Below, one piece after another: positions 1 to 8,205 of a DNA stretch of 64,000 nucleotides; the stretch's first letter is position 1, and every line of letters begins with the position of its first letter. The stretch comes from Spongiivirga citrea (GTDB taxonomy: Bacteria > Bacteroidota > Bacteroidia > Flavobacteriales > Flavobacteriaceae). The position numbers and the translations under genes were made by a program. The notes below the pieces were generated by a model. That model was not told the origin of the DNA, searched no databases, and saw only the letters and a program-made list of their open reading frames with translations. The DNA is taken from assembly GCF_010671565.1 (NCBI RefSeq), contig NZ_JAABOQ010000005.1:434001-498000 (forward strand). Direction: 5' to 3'.

Positions 1-268
1 CTTCTCCATCACTTGGGCGGGCCTCTCTTTTAAAGAAACCTCCAGGATAACGACCTGCAGCAGCAAATTTCTCACGATAGTCTACCGTAAGTGGTAAAAA
101 ATCAACATCTGCTTGTTTGTAATTTGATACAACCGTACACAAAAGCATACATTTTCCTGATTGCACCACAACAGATCCATGTGCCTGTTTTGCTAGTTTT
201 CCGGTTTCGATAGAAATTTCTCTACCGTCTCCAAGGTCAATGACCTCTTTATAAGTTTGTGGAATCAT
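1..268 (-). CDS. pnp: Polyribonucleotide nucleotidyltransferase (PNPase), N-terminal part, cut by window edge
   Basis: The first 89 codons of PNPase run leftward out of the window. The start is the ATG at 266-268. The reading frame gives the typical opening of the first RNase PH-like domain, with motifs such as [32 protein letters not shown] and [11 protein letters not shown]. PNPase is the phosphorolytic 3'-5' exoribonuclease of mRNA decay and works in the cytoplasm. It lies directly downstream of rpsO, the classical rpsO-pnp order. A 203-base leader with two hairpins and a partial terminator separates the genes, so expression is probably tuned after transcription. The KH and S1 domains are outside the window. 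Identification is secure; completeness cannot be judged. Confidence 0.95.
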   Translation of the reverse strand, partial: MIPQTYKEVIDLGDGREISIETGKLAKQAHGSVVVQSGKCMLLCTVVSNYKQADVDFLPLTVDYREKFAAAGRYPGGFFKREARPSDGE

Positions 269-280
269 AAATAATTAATT

Positions 281-376
281 ACAGTCCATAACAAGACTGT
301 GTTAAACTTTGGTCTCCGCCTTTCCTGGACGGGCAGGGTTGTGTTGTAGTTGTGTGCGAACTCGTCGCGAGACCAA
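281..376 (-). promoter_or_regulatory. Structured 5' leader of pnp (two inverted repeats)
   Basis: Two inverted repeats lie between rpsO and pnp. The outer one pairs 308-319 with 366-376 (TTGGTCTC against GAGACCAA, extended by a CGC/GCG step with one bulged base) and encloses about 46 bases. The inner one pairs ACAGTC at 281-286 with GACTGT at 295-300, ending 12 bases before the pnp start codon. E. coli pnp is known to be autoregulated through a leader hairpin; a similar role here is inference from position and structure. Confidence 0.45.
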
Positions 377-442
377 TGAAAAACTCGAAAAAAGCTTTTT
401 CCTTAAAAATACCTAACCTAAGTTGGGCAACTATATAAAATA

Positions 443-470
443 AAAAAAGAGGCAGCGAGGCCTCTTTTTT
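443..470 (-). terminator. Terminator directly after rpsO
   Basis: An 11-base stem (443-453 with 460-470) around a 6-base loop, rich in A on one side and T on the other, starts one base after the rpsO stop codon. It should reduce but perhaps not abolish read-through into pnp. Confidence 0.75.
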
Positions 471-471
471 C

Positions 472-741
472 TTATTTTCTTAATCCTAATTCTTTCACTA
501 TGGCACGATATCTCATGATATCTTTCTTTGCCAAGTAATCTAGCAATGAGCGACGCTTACCTACTAGCTTTACTAACGAACGCTCAGTATTAAAATCTTT
601 ATGATTTTTTTTCAAGTGTCCAGTTAAGTGATTAATTCTGTGCGTAAATAACGCAATTTGACCTTCTGCCGAACCGGTGTCACTTCCTGACTTTCCGTGC
701 TTTGCGAAAATCTCTTCTTTTACTTCTTTTGTTAAGTACAT
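472..741 (-). CDS. rpsO: 30S ribosomal protein S15
   Basis: This 89-residue protein matches the length and sequence pattern of bacterial S15: an N-terminal region with HGKSGSDTGSAEGQIALFT, then HRINHLTGHLKKNHKD and the conserved VGKRRSLLDYLAKKD near the C-terminus. S15 binds 16S rRNA helices h20-h22 early in assembly of the small-subunit platform. The gene starts at an ATG at 739-741 and is followed by a terminator and then pnp. A TATCTTTG -7 box about 55 bases upstream of the start, on the same strand, is the likely promoter. Nothing unusual is seen. Confidence 0.98.
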   Translation of the reverse strand: MYLTKEVKEEIFAKHGKSGSDTGSAEGQIALFTHRINHLTGHLKKNHKDFNTERSLVKLVGKRRSLLDYLAKKDIMRYRAIVKELGLRK

Positions 742-796
742 GCTAATATTTATGTAAATGATTATTATGTATTGATACGTTTTTCGTACCAGCGTG

Positions 797-804
797 CAAA
801 GATA
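797..804 (-). promoter_or_regulatory. -7 promoter box for rpsO
   Basis: Read on the minus strand this is TATCTTTG, an exact match to the Bacteroidota -7 consensus TAnnTTTG, placed 55-62 bases upstream of the rpsO start codon. The -33 region is simply T-rich. Confidence 0.6.
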
Positions 805-844
805 TCATTATAAATAAGAATTAAAAAATAAGAATTAAAAAAAA

Positions 845-1000
845 TGATTTGGGTGCTTCCCTCCTTGGCTTTTCGTTGCACTTTAAGCTCCAGAGGGTCG
901 GGCTTTAAGTTCATACTTCTCGGTCTTGCTTATGGTAACCCCTGTGGGGTAACCACTGCAATCCCTAACGCGAAAATAGTCATTGCAACAATTGGCAAAG
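845..1000. other. Non-coding element with a perfect 9-bp hairpin, between rpsO and a lipoprotein gene
   Basis: This stretch is clearly richer in G and C than its AT-rich flanks and has no convincing reading frame (a 64-codon frame on the minus strand has no family resemblance). Its core is a perfect inverted repeat, GGTAACCCC at 934-942 and GGGGTAACC at 946-954, with a 3-base loop. On the minus strand it is preceded by GTTAGGGATTGCAGTGG. This suggests a structured intergenic repeat or small RNA; its identity is not known to me. Confidence 0.35.
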
Positions 1001-1057
1001 CACCTTAATAAAAGCATCAAGTTTGTAACTAAATTCATTTTTTTTAACACAATATTA

Positions 1058-1080
1058 AACCTTTTTATTTCTGTCAAGTC
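1058..1080 (+). promoter_or_regulatory. Candidate ECF sigma-factor promoter
   Basis: AAC at 1058-1060 and GTC at 1078-1080 are separated by 17 bases, with T-rich sequence after AACC. This resembles the AAC-N16/17-GTC layout of ECF sigma promoters. The start codon of the lipoprotein gene is about 30 bases downstream. A partial repeat of the -35 region (ATTAAACCTTTT) lies at 1095-1106, just before the ATG. Confidence 0.4.
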
Positions 1081-1110
1081 ATAGTAGCATTAACATTAAA
1101 CCTTTTAATT

Positions 1111-1974
1111 ATGAGATCAAATCTAAAAATGCATGCTTACTTATGGGTCATAGGAAGTATGCTATTGGTTACAAGTTGTAACAAAGACGAAACAGTTACC
1201 GATGAATTATCGGTTGAAAAACTAACCATTGAAGAAGTAAGTCTTAGTGACGAAGCAGATGCCATGTCGGAAGATGTCTTAAATGTAGTAGACGATGTGT
1301 ATGCTTCTGATGAGGCCGCAGCTACAGGAAAAGGCTATATTTCGGATTTTTTACCTGATTGTGTAACTGTAACAACGGTTGAAACCAGCACAAGCATTGA
1401 AAAAACCATCGATTTTGGTGATGGTTGTGAACTTCGTGGAGGAAACGTACTAGCCGGTATTATTAATCTTAGTTATTCAAAAGACCTGACAGCCGCATCG
1501 AAGACAATGAGTGTTGCATTTGAAAATTTCACTTTTAATGATGTTGCGATTGAGGGAAGTAAAGTAGTAACTAGGGTTAGAAGTAACGAAAATGGAAATC
1601 CGCAAGGAAATGTAACCAGAGATATTACTGCGACTTGGCCAGATGGAACATCGGCAGTTTTAGGCGGATCGAAAACTCGTGAATGGATAGAAGGATTTGG
1701 AACCGGATTTTGGGGTGATAATGTGTTCTTAATTACGGGTAATTGGACCTTTACCAATCGCAACGGGTTTACATATGAAAAAGAAGTACTTACGCCTTTG
1801 CGAAGAGAATGGGCTTGCCGATTTATTGTAAGTGGGGTATTGCAAATTACGCGTCAGGATCAATCAGCTAATTTAGATTTTGGAGACGGCACTTGCGATG
1901 CTTTTGGAACACTTACATATCCTGACGGTACTAGCGAAGAAGTAAGATTAAGACGATTTAACCTCGGGAATTAA
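1111..1974 (+). CDS. Lipoprotein of unknown function
   Basis: The 287-residue product starts with a signal peptide ending in a lipobox (LLVTSC, lipidated Cys23), so it should be a membrane-anchored lipoprotein. An acidic segment follows (about residues 25-70). The rest looks beta-rich, with repeated phrases such as DFGDGCEL, WPDGTSAV, DFGDGTCDAF and YPDGTSEEV, suggesting a beta-sandwich or jelly-roll. I do not recognise a named family. A possible ECF-type promoter sits about 30 bases upstream, which would fit an envelope-stress target, but that is inference. It stands alone between divergent or convergent neighbours and is followed by a strong terminator at 2107-2135. An internal ATG at 1129 is an alternative start but would weaken the signal peptide. 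Confidence 0.85.
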   Translation: MRSNLKMHAYLWVIGSMLLVTSCNKDETVTDELSVEKLTIEEVSLSDEADAMSEDVLNVVDDVYASDEAAATGKGYISDFLPDCVTVTTVETSTSIEKTIDFGDGCELRGGNVLAGIINLSYSKDLTAASKTMSVAFENFTFNDVAIEGSKVVTRVRSNENGNPQGNVTRDITATWPDGTSAVLGGSKTREWIEGFGTGFWGDNVFLITGNWTFTNRNGFTYEKEVLTPLRREWACRFIVSGVLQITRQDQSANLDFGDGTCDAFGTLTYPDGTSEEVRLRRFNLGN

Positions 1975-2106
1975 GAAGGGTGATTGTTCGTATCATTTTT
2001 AAGTTGACTTTATGAATGGTATTATAAACCGAGGCAAGTCCGCTCTTTGTTAGTCAAAAGGCATTGCTGCAATTGTGGTTATGCCTTTGCTGACATTGAG
2101 AATAAA

Positions 2107-2135
2107 AAAGTCCACCTTGACCTAAGGTGGACTTT
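2107..2135 (+). terminator. Terminator downstream of the lipoprotein gene
   Basis: A 12-base perfect stem (AAAGTCCACCTT at 2107-2118, AAGGTGGACTTT at 2124-2135) with a 5-base loop. The rest of the 388-base gap to accD is AT-rich, with no gene seen. Confidence 0.7.
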
Positions 2136-2309
2136 CTACTAAACAACATGACTATAGCAACAAGCTATAATGCGTCTTCATATCAAATTAATTTGTGTTT
2201 CGGGTTAGCTATTTTGATAACGCTAAAATATATAATTAATTCGATTAATAGATAAAAAGTATTAAATAATCGATAAAAAACATAAAAATTAACATTAGGA
2301 TATAATGCG

Positions 2310-2340
2310 AAAAACCTCAACTTATACAGTTGAGGTTTTT
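2310..2340 (-). terminator. Terminator downstream of accD
   Basis: A 13-base stem (2310-2322 with 2328-2340) with loop TATAC. The A-run becomes a U-tract when read from accD on the minus strand. It lies 22 bases beyond the accD stop and could act in both directions. Confidence 0.75.
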
Positions 2341-2362
2341 TCTATAAAGTCAGAATTATAAC

Positions 2363-3220
2363 TTACTCACGAAGAGGTAGATTTCCGATTAAGTCAATAT
2401 ACTGATTGATCTTATTTTTTAATTCCTTTCTATGTGATATGAAATCTAAGAAGCCATGTTCTAACAAAAACTCCGATGTTTGAAATCCGTCTGGTAGGTC
2501 TTGACCTGTAGTGTCTTTTACTACACGAGGTCCTGCAAAACCAATTAATGCTCCAGGCTCAGCAATATTAATATCACCTAACATCGCAAATGAAGCTGTT
2601 GTACCGCCTGTAGTAGGATCAGTACACAACGAGATATAAGGAATTTTAGCATCTGCTAATTGTGCTAACTTGGCCGAAGTTTTTGCCAACTGCATTAAAG
2701 ACAATGCCGCTTCCATCATTCGGGCACCTCCAGATTTTGATATAATAATTAACGGAATGTTATTTTTTAATGAGTGATCTGCAGCACGAGCAATCTTTTC
2801 TCCAACTACCGATCCCATCGATCCACCAATAAATGCAAAATCCATACAAGCGATGACAACATCCCGCCCTTTTGATTTTCCTACAGCGCAACGAACCGCA
2901 TCATTTAAGTTGGTTTTGTCTTTTGCTGCTTTTAAACGATCTGTATATTTTTTAGTGTCGGTAAACTTCAACGGATCTTTGGAATACAGTTTCTCATCTA
3001 ACTCTTTAAACTTATTGTCGTCAAATAAGATTTCAAAATACTCTTTACTACCAATGCGAACATGGTAACCATCTTCAGGACTAACATAAAAATTCTTTGC
3101 CAGCTCTTCTGAATCGACTACCTTACCTGTTGGCGATTTGTACCACAGACCTTCAGGGACATCTTTTTTGTCCTCGGTCGCTGTTTGTATACCTTTTTCT
3201 TTTCGTTTAAACCAAGCCAT
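2363..3220 (-). CDS. accD: Acetyl-CoA carboxylase carboxyltransferase subunit beta, lacking zinc-ribbon cysteines
   Basis: This is the beta half of the carboxyltransferase that moves CO2 from carboxybiotin to acetyl-CoA, the first step of fatty acid synthesis; its partner is AccA. The crotonase-like core is well conserved: [48 protein letters not shown] and [14 protein letters not shown]. The N-terminal segment that in most bacteria holds a Cys4 zinc ribbon (about residues 25-55) is present and alignable ([18 protein letters not shown]), but all four cysteines are replaced, including in the two CxxC pairs. The length, 285 residues, is normal. It is followed by its own terminator and sits 55 bases downstream of fbaA, probably in the same transcript. 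Identification is firm; loss of zinc binding is read directly from the sequence. Confidence 0.96.
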   Translation of the reverse strand: MAWFKRKEKGIQTATEDKKDVPEGLWYKSPTGKVVDSEELAKNFYVSPEDGYHVRIGSKEYFEILFDDNKFKELDEKLYSKDPLKFTDTKKYTDRLKAAKDKTNLNDAVRCAVGKSKGRDVVIACMDFAFIGGSMGSVVGEKIARAADHSLKNNIPLIIISKSGGARMMEAALSLMQLAKTSAKLAQLADAKIPYISLCTDPTTGGTTASFAMLGDINIAEPGALIGFAGPRVVKDTTGQDLPDGFQTSEFLLEHGFLDFISHRKELKNKINQYIDLIGNLPLRE

Positions 3221-3275
3221 ATAAAAAAAATTAAAGCTGACGTTGTTTAAAACATCAGCTTTTAATAGTATTACT

Positions 3276-4343
3276 TTATAATGTATTCACGTTATTAAGG
3301 TCTTCAAATGCCTTTTTTAAACGCTCTACAAATGTCTTTTCTCCTTCACGTAGCCAAACGCGCGGATCGTAATATTTCTTGTTCGGCACATCGTCCCCAT
3401 CAGGATTGCCAATTTGCTTTGTTAAGTAGTCCGCTTTGCTGCCCATATAATCTCTTACACCCGACATAAATGCGTACTGCATATCAGTATCAATATTCAT
3501 TTTGATTACACCGTAACCAATAGCTTCTCTAATTTCTTCAACTGTAGAACCGGACCCACCGTGAAAAACGAAATCTATAGAGTTATGTGGTACACCATAC
3601 TTTTCTGAAATAAATTCTTGAGAATTCTTTAAAATCTTCGGAGTCAATTTTACATTCCCTGGCTTATAAACACCATGAACGTTTCCAAAAGCAGCAGCAA
3701 TAGTAAATTTAGGACTAACCTTCATTAGCTCCTCATATGCGTATGCTACCTCTTCTGGTTGTGTGTATAGTTTTGAGTCATCAACATCGGTATTATCTAC
3801 ACCATCTTCTTCGCCTCCAGTAATACCTAACTCGATTTCTAATGTCATATCCATTTTGCTCATACGCTCTAAATAGCGCTTGCAAATTTCAATATTCTCT
3901 TCTAATGGCTCTTCCGAAAGGTCGATCATGTGAGAACTATATAAAGGAATTCCGTTTTGCTTGTAAAACGCCTCACTTGCATCTAACAAACCATCAATCC
4001 AAGGCAATAATTTTTTTGCGCAGTGGTCTGTATGCAAAATAACAGGAACGCCATATTCTTTGGCTAACAAGTGAACATGGTGCGCGCCAGCTACGGATCC
4101 AGCAATAGCCGCTTTCTGATCTTCGTTTGATAAGCCTTTACCTGCGTTAAATTGAGCACCTCCGTTAGAGAATTGAATAATTACGGGAGAATTTAAAGCT
4201 GCTGCAGTTTCTAAAACACCATTGATAGTGTCTGAACCAATAACATTGACTGCTGGTAATGCGAATTGTTTTTCTTTGGCAAGTTTGAAAATTTCTTGAA
4301 CCTGATCTCCGGTTGCTACTCCGGGTTTAATGTTGTGCCCCAT
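3276..4343 (-). CDS. fbaA: Class II fructose-bisphosphate aldolase
   Basis: This is a zinc-dependent aldolase cleaving fructose 1,6-bisphosphate to DHAP and glyceraldehyde 3-phosphate, in glycolysis and gluconeogenesis. The 355-residue length is normal for the FbaA subgroup. HTDHC at residues 104-108 supplies the catalytic Asp106 and zinc ligand His107. Further family landmarks are the [13 protein letters not shown] segment, [10 protein letters not shown] and the phosphate-binding VFHGGSGS loop. The start ATG at 4341-4343 is preceded by a TACATTTG -7 box. accD follows on the same strand. Confidence 0.97.
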   Translation of the reverse strand: MGHNIKPGVATGDQVQEIFKLAKEKQFALPAVNVIGSDTINGVLETAAALNSPVIIQFSNGGAQFNAGKGLSNEDQKAAIAGSVAGAHHVHLLAKEYGVPVILHTDHCAKKLLPWIDGLLDASEAFYKQNGIPLYSSHMIDLSEEPLEENIEICKRYLERMSKMDMTLEIELGITGGEEDGVDNTDVDDSKLYTQPEEVAYAYEELMKVSPKFTIAAAFGNVHGVYKPGNVKLTPKILKNSQEFISEKYGVPHNSIDFVFHGGSGSTVEEIREAIGYGVIKMNIDTDMQYAFMSGVRDYMGSKADYLTKQIGNPDGDDVPNKKYYDPRVWLREGEKTFVERLKKAFEDLNNVNTL

Positions 4344-4373
4344 TTAAAGTTTTTTGTGGTTGTTATAAGAGGA

Positions 4374-4381
4374 CAAATGTA
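4374..4381 (-). promoter_or_regulatory. -7 promoter box for fbaA
   Basis: On the minus strand this reads TACATTTG, matching TAnnTTTG, 31-38 bases before the fbaA start codon, in the short gap after tamL. Confidence 0.55.
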
Positions 4382-4393
4382 ATAATAATCACC

Positions 4394-6979
4394 CTAAAAT
4401 GGATAGTTAATACCAATATTATATACCGCATTGCTAAAATTGAAGTTGCGAAACCAGCGGTCGTTTTCTGGCAGCGCTGGGTCGTAAGTTTTAAAGCCGG
4501 TATCTAATCGCAGTACTAAAAACCCAAAATCATAACGTATCCCAAATCCGCTACCCAAGGCGAGGTCTTTAAGAGATGAGAAGCCGTTAAATTGTGCAGC
4601 TTCATCAGGAGTATCGTCAAAAACATTCCAGATGTTTCCGGCATCCGCAAAAAATGCACCATTCACTTTTCCAAATAGTTTAAAACGATATTCTAAGTTA
4701 GCAGCGAGTTTTAAGTTTGCTTCGTTAAACTCATTCGGGCTACCAGAACTACCTGGTCCTAGTGAGTAGGCCTGCCACGCACGATTATCATTTGAACCAC
4801 CACCAAAATAACTTCTAGCGAATGGGATGTTAGACGAATTTCCGTATGGAATTGCTACACCAGCAAAAGTTCTAAAAGCTAATGCATCATTTGCTGATAA
4901 TTGCCAATATTTTATATAATCTATTTCTGTTTTTGCATATTGGGTGAAAGCAACATCAAATACCTTTGCTTGGTCGCCATCTTTTTCAAAATTGAAGGCC
5001 CCTGAAACTGCAGAGAGTAAGTTTCCAGCGAACTCTATCTTCGTTCTAAACTGAGAAAAGTTATTGTCTAAAAATCCTTGTCGATTGTTTTTGGTGAAGG
5101 TGTAGCTCGAGGCGAAAATCAAGTTGTTTTGCGTAAGACGCTCTTTACGCTCTAAGATGTTTCGTACATCATTTTCTTCTGCCACTGAAAGTGCAGTACT
5201 GCCATTAACAACATCATCAATAAAACTATCGGTACCCGATGGGATGATCAAATTACCATCAGTATTTAATTGATCTGGATTTACCAAGCCAATATTATCC
5301 TGCGCAATGCCATTTAGCTCATTATATGAATTTCGATATACTTCAAAATAATTATTAATATTCTTGTTATTTACAAACTGAATATTAATAAGGTCGAGCG
5401 CGTGTGATTTTATGGTCGAGGCCTCCCAGTTATACCTTAATATACCTGTAAAATTTTGTCGGTCTAGCCCAATATTCTCTTGCAAACTAACACCCAGAGA
5501 TATTTGTGTAGTTGGCAACATATATTTAGGGATGATCTTTTCGGTATTAAAGGGAAAAAAGAATCTCGGAAAATCTAATTTCAAGTCACCACCAACTTCC
5601 GATATATTAAAAAACCGATTGTCATTGTTTGCAGGATCATTAGTCGATCCTAAGGTTCCGCTTAGCGATAATTGGAGTGTTTCTGCCCCTCGAAAAACAT
5701 TTCGTGCCGTAAAATCGAGTCCGGCCGAAATACCAAAATCCTGAATGTCAGAATGCGAAAATTCAATTTTAGGTCTTATAGAAAATCGTTTTCTAGGAAT
5801 AAGAAAAATATTTGCCTCAAGATCGGTGTCAGAATCACCTATATATTCATACTCAATATTAGGATAGCGAAAGGTCTGTAATTTATTAAACGATCTGTTA
5901 GTTTGTACCCTAGCCTTATCACTATAAATATCATTAGGTATAATAAAGGTAGCGTCAGTAAGTGCTTTGGGTCTAAATTTTAATTCGCCTGAAGAATATA
6001 CATGATAATTACTGTTGACAATGCTGTCACTTGCTGTTTCTCGTTCGCTTATCGATTTATTGTCGGTAAAAATATTCACTCGCCTTATAGTGTGTACTTT
6101 GTAAGGCCTTGTTTCTCCATCTGCGGCATCCCTAACCGAGCCATCAGAAATATATAATTCTGTTGGCATTAAATAATCATCGTGTTCAGGTATGGTATCA
6201 CGTTCAGGGTAAAAGTGGATAGAGTTTTTCTGAAAAGTAAAAAAACCACTATTTCTAAAAAGCTCATTCAATCGGGATTGCTCTCTAACAAAATCACTGT
6301 TTTTATATTGTTTGCCTTGTTGTACAAAGGCTTTGTCTTTGTGTAATTGATAAACGGAATCAAGCTGCTGCGATTCAATAGTAACTGTGATAGAATCTAT
6401 AAAATATGGGTTTCCAGTAGTTATACTATAAAAGATTTCAGCACGCTGCGGTTTCTTTCCTTTTATTAAAGAGTCGGTCACTACATTATTAAAGTAGCCA
6501 TTACTATCATAGTAAGATTTTATCTTTTTTCTTGTTTTCTCTGTTTTTGATTCGTCTATAATAGCAGGCGCTTCTCCGGTTTCTCGCAGCCAGCGATTAA
6601 ACCCCATTGCATAATTGCCAATTTCATTAATCTGTTTTTTAGAGTAACGTCTAAACAATCTTTTTTTGCGCTTTTCGTTACTGTTAACCCAAGCTTTGAA
6701 AATAGAATCACGATTGTCACGCGCTAGATTAAAAATGTGAAGTCGAACAGGTGTACCAAGTAATTTACTATTTGGTGTTTGGTAGAAAAGACTTTCAATG
6801 GCATCGTCTTTTATTTTTTTACCATTTTCTATAATGGTATTATCAGTAAGGAGTAGTTCTTCCTCACCAACTTTTTTAATGGTATTACAAGAAAAGAATA
6901 GGATACTAATTACAATTAATACTCCTATTTTTGTGATGCCTAGCTTCAATATTTTACGTAAAAGAAATAACCCGTTCAA
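4394..6979 (-). CDS. tamL: Outer-membrane BamA/TamA-family lipoprotein (TamL-like)
   Basis: An 861-residue Omp85-family protein. The N-terminus is a lipoprotein signal (LFFSC, lipidated Cys31), which sets the Bacteroidota TamL type apart from ordinary TamA. POTRA-like repeats occupy roughly residues 40-400, and a 16-strand beta-barrel domain fills the C-terminal half, with the FGGGSNDNRAW, GSGFGIRYDFGF and RLDTGFK patterns typical of the bacterial surface antigen family. It is expected to work with an inner-membrane TamB in outer-membrane assembly or lipid transport. The start is a TTG at 6977-6979; no in-frame ATG exists before the lipobox and the frame is closed upstream. Only 15 bases separate it from the divergent methyltransferase gene, so the two promoters must overlap the opposing coding starts. 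Confidence 0.9.
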   Translation of the reverse strand: MNGLFLLRKILKLGITKIGVLIVISILFFSCNTIKKVGEEELLLTDNTIIENGKKIKDDAIESLFYQTPNSKLLGTPVRLHIFNLARDNRDSIFKAWVNSNEKRKKRLFRRYSKKQINEIGNYAMGFNRWLRETGEAPAIIDESKTEKTRKKIKSYYDSNGYFNNVVTDSLIKGKKPQRAEIFYSITTGNPYFIDSITVTIESQQLDSVYQLHKDKAFVQQGKQYKNSDFVREQSRLNELFRNSGFFTFQKNSIHFYPERDTIPEHDDYLMPTELYISDGSVRDAADGETRPYKVHTIRRVNIFTDNKSISERETASDSIVNSNYHVYSSGELKFRPKALTDATFIIPNDIYSDKARVQTNRSFNKLQTFRYPNIEYEYIGDSDTDLEANIFLIPRKRFSIRPKIEFSHSDIQDFGISAGLDFTARNVFRGAETLQLSLSGTLGSTNDPANNDNRFFNISEVGGDLKLDFPRFFFPFNTEKIIPKYMLPTTQISLGVSLQENIGLDRQNFTGILRYNWEASTIKSHALDLINIQFVNNKNINNYFEVYRNSYNELNGIAQDNIGLVNPDQLNTDGNLIIPSGTDSFIDDVVNGSTALSVAEENDVRNILERKERLTQNNLIFASSYTFTKNNRQGFLDNNFSQFRTKIEFAGNLLSAVSGAFNFEKDGDQAKVFDVAFTQYAKTEIDYIKYWQLSANDALAFRTFAGVAIPYGNSSNIPFARSYFGGGSNDNRAWQAYSLGPGSSGSPNEFNEANLKLAANLEYRFKLFGKVNGAFFADAGNIWNVFDDTPDEAAQFNGFSSLKDLALGSGFGIRYDFGFLVLRLDTGFKTYDPALPENDRWFRNFNFSNAVYNIGINYPF

Positions 6980-6994
6980 AAATACACTATTTGT

Positions 6995-7720
6995 ATGTTA
7001 CCCAAAAGCCGGTATAAGTTAATAGCGAGTTTACAGCAAAAAAAGTACCGAACTAAAAATGGGCTTTTCGTAGCCGAGGGTTTAAAGGTAATTAATGAGT
7101 TGATACGATCGCGATATAAGCTCTCTTATATATGTACTACAGTTGTTGATGATTTAGATTTTAATGCTGATGAAATTTTTGAAATCACCGATGCTGAGTT
7201 GCGAAAAATAAGCTTTTTGAAAACTCCAAATAAGGCACTGGCTGTTTTTGAAATTCCCCAGGAAGCTAAAATCGATACGAAAGGACTTACGTTAGTGCTT
7301 GACGATGTGCGGGATCCAGGTAATTTAGGAACAATTATTCGCCTTTGCGACTGGTTTGGTATTAAGCAACTTGTTTGCAGTGATAATACTGTTGATTGTT
7401 ACAACCCGAAAGTAGTACAAGCAACTATGGGTTCGATTGCTAGAGTAGATGTCATATATACGAATCTTCCTCAGTTTTTAGAAGCAGAAAGTCGACCCAT
7501 ATATGCATCTGTAATGAACGGAGAGTCTATTTATAAAGGCGATTTGCCAGAAGACGCAATTCTAATAATGGGCAATGAAGCGAATGGAATTTCCTCTGAA
7601 ATTCAACAAAAATCAACGCACCTAGTCACCATACCACGCTTTGGAAAATTACAGCAAACCGAAAGTTTAAATGTAGCAATGGCGACATCTATTTTGTTGA
7701 ATGAATTTAGACGTCCATAG
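6995..7720 (+). CDS. TrmH/SpoU-family RNA 2'-O-methyltransferase
   Basis: A 241-residue SPOUT-class methyltransferase using S-adenosylmethionine on rRNA or tRNA ribose. It has the N-terminal substrate-binding segment (residues 1-85) and the knotted catalytic domain with motif 1 (LDDVRDPGNLGTIIRL, Asn and Arg conserved), motif 2 (ILIMGNEANGIS) and motif 3 (IPRFGKLQQTESLNVAMAT). The length and architecture match the 23S rRNA methyltransferase RlmB/TsnR-like group, but the exact target base cannot be decided from sequence. It is divergent from tamL with starts 15 bases apart. Confidence 0.92.
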   Translation: MLPKSRYKLIASLQQKKYRTKNGLFVAEGLKVINELIRSRYKLSYICTTVVDDLDFNADEIFEITDAELRKISFLKTPNKALAVFEIPQEAKIDTKGLTLVLDDVRDPGNLGTIIRLCDWFGIKQLVCSDNTVDCYNPKVVQATMGSIARVDVIYTNLPQFLEAESRPIYASVMNGESIYKGDLPEDAILIMGNEANGISSEIQQKSTHLVTIPRFGKLQQTESLNVAMATSILLNEFRRP

Positions 7721-7855
7721 TTGAATTCGTTTTGAATAAATGAAAGCTTTTGACAACTAACTTTTTGTCCTTTTGCCGAATAGTCGGGCAGCATAGATCT
7801 GGCCCGAACTTATCCCTTAAAGGAGATTTTCGAATTTATAAAAAGAGTAAGAAAA

Positions 7856-7890
7856 GTCTCCTCTTGAGGGGAGATTTAGAGGGGTGTTCA
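7856..7890. repeat. REP-like imperfect palindrome, copy A
   Basis: TCTCCTCTTGAGGGGAGA at 7857-7874 is followed by a GAGGGGTGTTCA tail. It belongs to a family of short palindromes with G-rich tails that recurs at 7943-7979, 21833-21868 and 51429-51462. The 485-base gap between the methyltransferase and pdhA contains only these repeats and the pdhA promoter. Confidence 0.5.
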
Positions 7891-7942
7891 CCATGAATTG
7901 AATTTAACCTACTTAAATAGCGAGGTTTTAGGTCTAGATCGG

Positions 7943-7979
7943 ACACCCATCCCCAACCCTTCCCTCTAGGGAAGGGAGC
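7943..7979. repeat. REP-like palindrome, copy B (inverted relative to A)
   Basis: A perfect 8-base stem (CCCTTCCC at 7957-7964, GGGAAGGG at 7969-7976) with a 4-base loop, preceded by ACACCCATCCCCAA. The tail is the reverse orientation of copy A, so A and B form a head-to-head pair similar to a BIME. A degenerate third piece (GAAGAGGGATTTAGGGAGC) lies near 8013-8031. Confidence 0.5.
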
Positions 7980-8129
7980 AAGCTGCTATTTTTTGGAAAA
8001 CAGTCTTTTGAAGAGGGATTTAGGGAGCTATTCTTAATTAAACAGAACTCACCCTATTCGAATTCTCATTGAGAAATATGAAATTAAAACGACCTTTTTT
8101 ATCAATCTAACAAAACCGAACTACCCTTT

Positions 8130-8158
8130 TTTGGTTAATCAATTATATAGTATTTTTG
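8130..8158 (+). promoter_or_regulatory. Promoter of pdhA-pdhC
   Basis: TTTG at 8130-8133 and TATTTTTG at 8151-8158 match the Bacteroidota -33 and -7 elements with 17 bases between. The predicted transcription start is about 40 bases upstream of the pdhA ATG. Confidence 0.6.
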
Positions 8159-8205
8159 TTATTCGCACTTTTCACAAATTGACAAGTACAAAATCGATCA
8201 ACTGA

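Noticed and set aside
883-1077. 64-codon open frame on the minus strand between rpsO and the lipoprotein gene
   Set aside because: Composition is not protein-like, it spans a hairpin-bearing non-coding element, and no family pattern is seen.
2507-2525. TGTAGT-N7-ACTACA inverted repeat resembling the CTACAY operator
   Set aside because: The half-sites are in the inside-out arrangement with different spacing, and it lies within the accD coding sequence.
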